Assembly (NCBI GenBank): GCA_002365855.1
Contig: DFAP01000136.1
Location: 1-6,404 of the forward strand
Reading direction: 5' to 3'
Source: Pelotomaculum sp. UBA3103
GTDB taxonomy: Bacteria > Bacillota > Desulfotomaculia > Desulfotomaculales > Pelotomaculaceae
DNA: 6,404 nucleotides
The translations under genes were made by a program, and so were the position numbers. The stretch's first letter is position 1, and every line of letters begins with the position of its first letter. The notes beneath the pieces were generated by a model. It saw nothing but the letters and a program-made list of their open reading frames with translations. It had not been told where the DNA came from and did no database searches. Positions 4,153-6,404 of the stretch are shown here, piece after piece.

Positions 4153-4181
4153 TTGACATTCAGTTCTATAAGTTCTACAAT
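4153..4181 (+). promoter_or_regulatory. Rightward sigma-70 promoter for repressor-integrase
   Basis: TTGACA (4153-4158), 17-base spacer, TACAAT (4176-4181). This is a perfect -35 and a five-of-six -10 at ideal spacing. Transcription would start near 4188, 25 bases before the repressor ATG. Its location also shows that the in-frame ATG at 4153 cannot be the protein start. Confidence 0.8.
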
Positions 4182-4199
4182 CATTTTTCTAAAATACTT

Positions 4200-4208
4200 A
4201 AGGAGGGG
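4200..4208 (+). promoter_or_regulatory. Ribosome binding site fixing the repressor start
   Basis: AAGGAGGGG, with six bases between GGAGG and the ATG at 4213. It lies 20 codons downstream of the first in-frame ATG and decides for the shorter 283-residue protein. Confidence 0.85.
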
Positions 4209-4212
4209 CCAA

Positions 4213-5064
4213 ATGAACACAGGAGAAAGATTAAAATTGCTCAGAATATTGGGAGGTTACAACCAAACATATATAGCCGACCTGGTCGGGGTCAAGCAAA
4301 GGACCATTGCTGGGATAGAGTCATCACGCGCGCGGCCCCGTGCCTCGGTAATTGATATTTTGGGTAAAGTTTATGGGTGTTCGCCTGATTGGCTGACCGA
4401 GGGAAAACTGCCTGCCTACCCCAGCTTATGGGGTTATACCGCTGTTCCGAACGAGCGATTATTGGTACTGGATCAGCCTGTCCGAACACGAAAGCTCAAT
4501 GAGCTTGATGACTTTTTGCGCACCTCCTTCGTAGACTTCTTGCGAGAAATGGCGATCTCTAATTATTATATTGCCAGTGCCGATGAGATACGAAAAATAT
4601 ATGTTTTCCCCCTATCCCTTCCGGTGTTCTTTGCACTGAAATGCAAAGCTGAATTCTGGGATGCCGTTGACTATGCAACATCTCAAACTAACCTGAAGAT
4701 GGTGAAACAAGTTACCATGACCTCTGCCGAGATAGACTGCATAGACGATCCGCAAAGCGGCTGTACAATTCTTGCCATTGTCGAAAAAATGCTGGTATTG
4801 ATGGATCTTGTGAAGCCGGGAATAGCTAAAGAGCAGTGGATACCATTCCTCGAAAGTCCGGCATTGAAAGATATTGATAGACAGGCCAAAATGATCTACA
4901 ACAAAAAGGTTGACGAACTATCTAAAATGATTATAGAAAATAATATTGAATTTTTTGATATCTGGGAAAGTCTGAAAAAATACAACAGAAATTACCATGG
5001 TGGCCTGAATCCTGTGGAAGTTTGGGAAAAACAAATTAAGGTTCTCAAAGAGTATAAGGGGTAA
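4213..5064 (+). CDS. XRE-family helix-turn-helix repressor
   Basis: The 283-residue protein begins MNTGERLKLLRILGGYNQTY, a standard XRE/Cro-type HTH. The helices are QTYIADLVG (18-26) and KQRTIAGIE (28-36), followed by GCSPDWLTEGK (55-65), the usual end of such domains. The remaining 215 residues do not show a LexA-like Ser/Lys protease or a metalloprotease motif that I can see. The part looks globular and mostly helical (for example FWDAVDYATS, DIDRQAKMIYNKKVDELSKM). It could sense a signal or oligomerise. It should control the divergent promoters beside it. The gene ends two bases before the integrase ATG, and its last codons contain that gene's ribosome binding site, so repressor and integrase are coupled. 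I place it as the element's master regulator. Confidence 0.82.
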   Translation: MNTGERLKLLRILGGYNQTYIADLVGVKQRTIAGIESSRARPRASVIDILGKVYGCSPDWLTEGKLPAYPSLWGYTAVPNERLLVLDQPVRTRKLNELDDFLRTSFVDFLREMAISNYYIASADEIRKIYVFPLSLPVFFALKCKAEFWDAVDYATSQTNLKMVKQVTMTSAEIDCIDDPQSGCTILAIVEKMLVLMDLVKPGIAKEQWIPFLESPALKDIDRQAKMIYNKKVDELSKMIIENNIEFFDIWESLKKYNRNYHGGLNPVEVWEKQIKVLKEYKG

Positions 5065-5066
5065 CC

Positions 5067-6140
5067 ATGGCCCTACTCCAGGAATGCCCGCAATGCAAAA
5101 AAAGGTACAGTATCCACAGAAAACTCTGCACCTGCGGTTTCAAGTTTGAAAAAGCCTCGGGGAAAGTGTACTGGATCGAGTATTACCAAGACGGAAGGAA
5201 AAGACGGGAAAGAATCGGCACGAATAAAGCCGCTGCTGAACACAGGCTACGGGAAGTCCTGTCTCGAAGGGCGGAAGGAAGGGTTGTAAAAAAAATAAAA
5301 GATCCCACCTTTGACGAGTTAAAAAAGTGGTATCTTTCTTTGCCGCAGATAAAAAACAAGAAATCATACGACAGGGATATTCTTTCCCTGGAAAAGCTGA
5401 CCTCCTTTTTCTCCGGGAAACACATCTCTTCAATCTCGGTTAACCAGGTGGAAGCGTATCGACAAAAAAGACTCAGTGAGAATTCGTATAGAAAGCATAA
5501 AACCCGAGCGGCCACAGTAAATAGAGAAATTGCCTGTCTGCGCCACATGCTGAATTTAGCAGAACAAGAAGGAAAGATAGAATCTATACCTTTTAAGGGT
5601 CTGAAAGCCTTAAAAGAGCACAACACTAGGGACCGGGTTTTGAGTCATGACGAATTTGAACGCCTTATCTCCAACTGCCCGCCACATACTGCACGGATAG
5701 TTGCTGTGGCGTATTATACGGCCATGCGAAGGGGTGAGATATTGAGGCTTCGCTGGGATCGGGTGGACCTAAAGAACGGTTTTATTCGTCTTCTTCCTGA
5801 GGATACCAAGACTGACGAAGACCGGGCAATACCAATACACCCCGAAATTGTGAAGATGCTGCGATCTATGCCACGTGATATTCACGGCTATGTGTTTACA
5901 TTGAATGGAAAACCGATCGGTGATATCAGGAACTCATTCCGGGCGGCTTGCAAAAGGGCAGGGATTGAGAATTTCACTTTCCATGATTTACGGCATACGG
6001 CCATAAATAACTGGCGTCTCCAAGGGCATGATTTCTTTCGCATTATGGCCGTCTCTGGACATAAGACTATGAGCGTTTTTAAGCGATATAATACGGTATC
6101 TGAAGACGAATTAAAGACCCTCGTACCGCAAATATCATAG
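5067..6140 (+). CDS. int: Tyrosine recombinase (integrase) with N-terminal zinc-ribbon-like motif
   Basis: 357 residues, a normal integrase length. A CPQC (7-10) and CTC (21-23) pair forms a small zinc-ribbon-like motif. It is followed by an AP2-like arm-binding region (KVYWIEYYQDGRKRRERIGT, 33-52), a SAM-like core-binding domain (about 80-170) and the catalytic domain (about 190-345). Catalytic residues are in place: R221 in TAMRRGEIL, K248 in DTKTDE, H306 and R309 in FHDLRHTA, H332 in SGHKTM and the nucleophile Y341 in FKRYN. It should therefore be active in site-specific integration and excision. AAGGGG at 5056-5061 is the ribosome site, within the end of the repressor gene. The gene points at the 3' end of tRNA-Arg about 150 bp away, its likely attachment site. 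Confidence 0.93.
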   Translation: MALLQECPQCKKRYSIHRKLCTCGFKFEKASGKVYWIEYYQDGRKRRERIGTNKAAAEHRLREVLSRRAEGRVVKKIKDPTFDELKKWYLSLPQIKNKKSYDRDILSLEKLTSFFSGKHISSISVNQVEAYRQKRLSENSYRKHKTRAATVNREIACLRHMLNLAEQEGKIESIPFKGLKALKEHNTRDRVLSHDEFERLISNCPPHTARIVAVAYYTAMRRGEILRLRWDRVDLKNGFIRLLPEDTKTDEDRAIPIHPEIVKMLRSMPRDIHGYVFTLNGKPIGDIRNSFRAACKRAGIENFTFHDLRHTAINNWRLQGHDFFRIMAVSGHKTMSVFKRYNTVSEDELKTLVPQIS

Positions 6141-6251
6141 AAAAATCGCTTTTACAGAATTCGGTAAACCTTTTTTATTATCCCCCTTTGAATCACCAGC
6201 AATCTTTCTTCAGCTCCGCGCATCCCCACCTATATAGCCACCAACGAAAGA

Positions 6252-6281
6252 AAGGGGCTAACCAATATTGGCTAACCCCTT
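6252..6281 (-). terminator. Rho-independent terminator of the tRNA operon, possibly bidirectional
   Basis: On the minus strand the RNA forms a 14-bp stem (AAGGGGUUAGCCAA against UUGGUUAGCCCCUU) with two G-U pairs and a UA loop, followed by UUUCUUU. It lies eight bases after the tRNA-Arg CCA. On the plus strand the same stem has two A-C mismatches and is followed by TGTTTT, so it may also stop rightward integrase transcripts. No other terminator is seen after the integrase gene. Confidence 0.8.
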
Positions 6282-6289
6282 GTTTTAAT

Positions 6290-6320
6290 TGGTACGCCCA
6301 GAAGGATTCGAACCTTCGAC
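6290..6320. other. Likely integration site (att) at the tRNA-Arg 3' end
   Basis: The integrase lies immediately beyond the 3' half of tRNA-Arg, and the tRNA is intact, as expected when the element restores the 3' end. The shared core should lie in the T arm and acceptor 3' strand. The 111 bases between the integrase stop and the terminator (6141-6251) hold no gene or clear repeat that I can see. No second copy of the core occurs in the window, so the other junction is expected left of position 1. Confidence 0.55.
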
Positions 6321-6366
6321 CTTCGGATTCGTAGTCCGACGCTCTATCCAGCTGAGCTATGGGCGC
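6290..6366 (-). tRNA. tRNA-Arg (anticodon ACG)
   Basis: A complete 77-nt cloverleaf with encoded CCA (6290-6292). The acceptor stem is GCGCCCA with TGGGCGT (the first pair is a G-U wobble). The D arm is GCTC-GAGC, the anticodon arm TCGGA-CTACGAA-TCCGA, and the T arm GAAGG-TTCGAAT-CCTTC. The anticodon ACG (6330-6332 on the complement) would be edited to ICG and read CGU, CGC and CGA arginine codons. It lies 17 bases downstream of the tRNA-Ser on the same strand, so both are probably cut from one transcript. Its 3' end faces the integrase gene and is the likely integration target. Confidence 0.96.
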
Positions 6367-6383
6367 GCACCAATACCAAAAAA

Positions 6384-6404
6384 TGGCGGAGAGAGGGGGA
6401 TTCG
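6384..6404 (-). tRNA. tRNA-Ser, 3' end only
   Basis: The last 21 bases on the complement read CGAATCCCCC then TCTCTCCGCCA: the end of a T loop and stem, a TCTCTCC acceptor strand, discriminator G and CCA. G73 with this acceptor is typical of tRNA-Ser. The rest, including the anticodon, lies beyond the window, so the isoacceptor is unknown. Confidence 0.75.

Noticed and set aside
4153..4212. N-terminal extension of the repressor from ATG 4153.
   Set aside because: That ATG overlaps the -35 box of the promoter; the strong ribosome site at 4200-4208 sets the start at 4213.
5183..5626. Leftward open frame of 147 codons.
   Set aside because: It is antisense to the integrase and has no ribosome site or recognisable motif.

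Overview
The window looks like the right-hand end of an integrated mobile element with plasmid-like and phage-like genes, sitting beside a chromosomal tRNA cluster. It carries no rRNA or housekeeping protein gene. Strong AGGAGG-type ribosome binding sites, a consensus sigma-70 promoter and a moderate base composition indicate a bacterium. I cannot fix the phylum from the sequence; a Desulfobacterota-like or Firmicutes-like host would both fit.

Right end (about 6140-6404): two tRNA genes on the minus strand, the 3' tip of a tRNA-Ser and a complete tRNA-Arg(ACG), followed by the tRNA terminator. A tyrosine recombinase gene (5067-6140) ends about 150 bp from the 3' end of tRNA-Arg, the usual arrangement for an element inserted in a tRNA 3' end. 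I see no second copy of the tRNA end here, so the other attachment site should lie left of position 1.

Control region (about 3860-5064): an XRE-type repressor gene and the integrase gene are read rightward as one coupled unit from a near-perfect promoter. A small MerR/excisionase-type gene is read leftward from a divergent promoter with repeated operator-like sites. This is a lysis/lysogeny-like or excision/maintenance switch.

Leftward genes (about 3863 down to 1): the excisionase-like gene overlaps, by ATGA, a replication-initiator-like gene with an N-terminal winged helix. Inside that gene's linker are four 22-23 bp tandem repeats followed by an A/C-rich stretch, resembling the phage lambda O/ori layout. 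The gene ends around an eight-G run that appears to upset its junction with the next gene, a 67-residue Cys-rich protein that may start at CTG. Further left are two tandem paralogous small genes that both contain LKVIKGGYEK, and a zone of decay holding a frameshifted small ORF, a 60-residue orphan, a frameshifted WGR-domain gene and the C-terminal fossil of a second tyrosine recombinase. Then come a DUF488 gene, an eight-cysteine small protein and, at the edge, the start of a ParA-type ATPase gene with repeats upstream.

Taken together, the repressor/integrase and excisionase decide integration or excision, the initiator with its embedded repeats would replicate the excised form, and ParA would partition it. 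DUF488 with its Cys-rich partner and the VIKGG pair are accessory cargo of unknown function. No capsid, terminase or conjugation gene is visible, so within this window it reads as a satellite or integrative plasmid rather than a full prophage.
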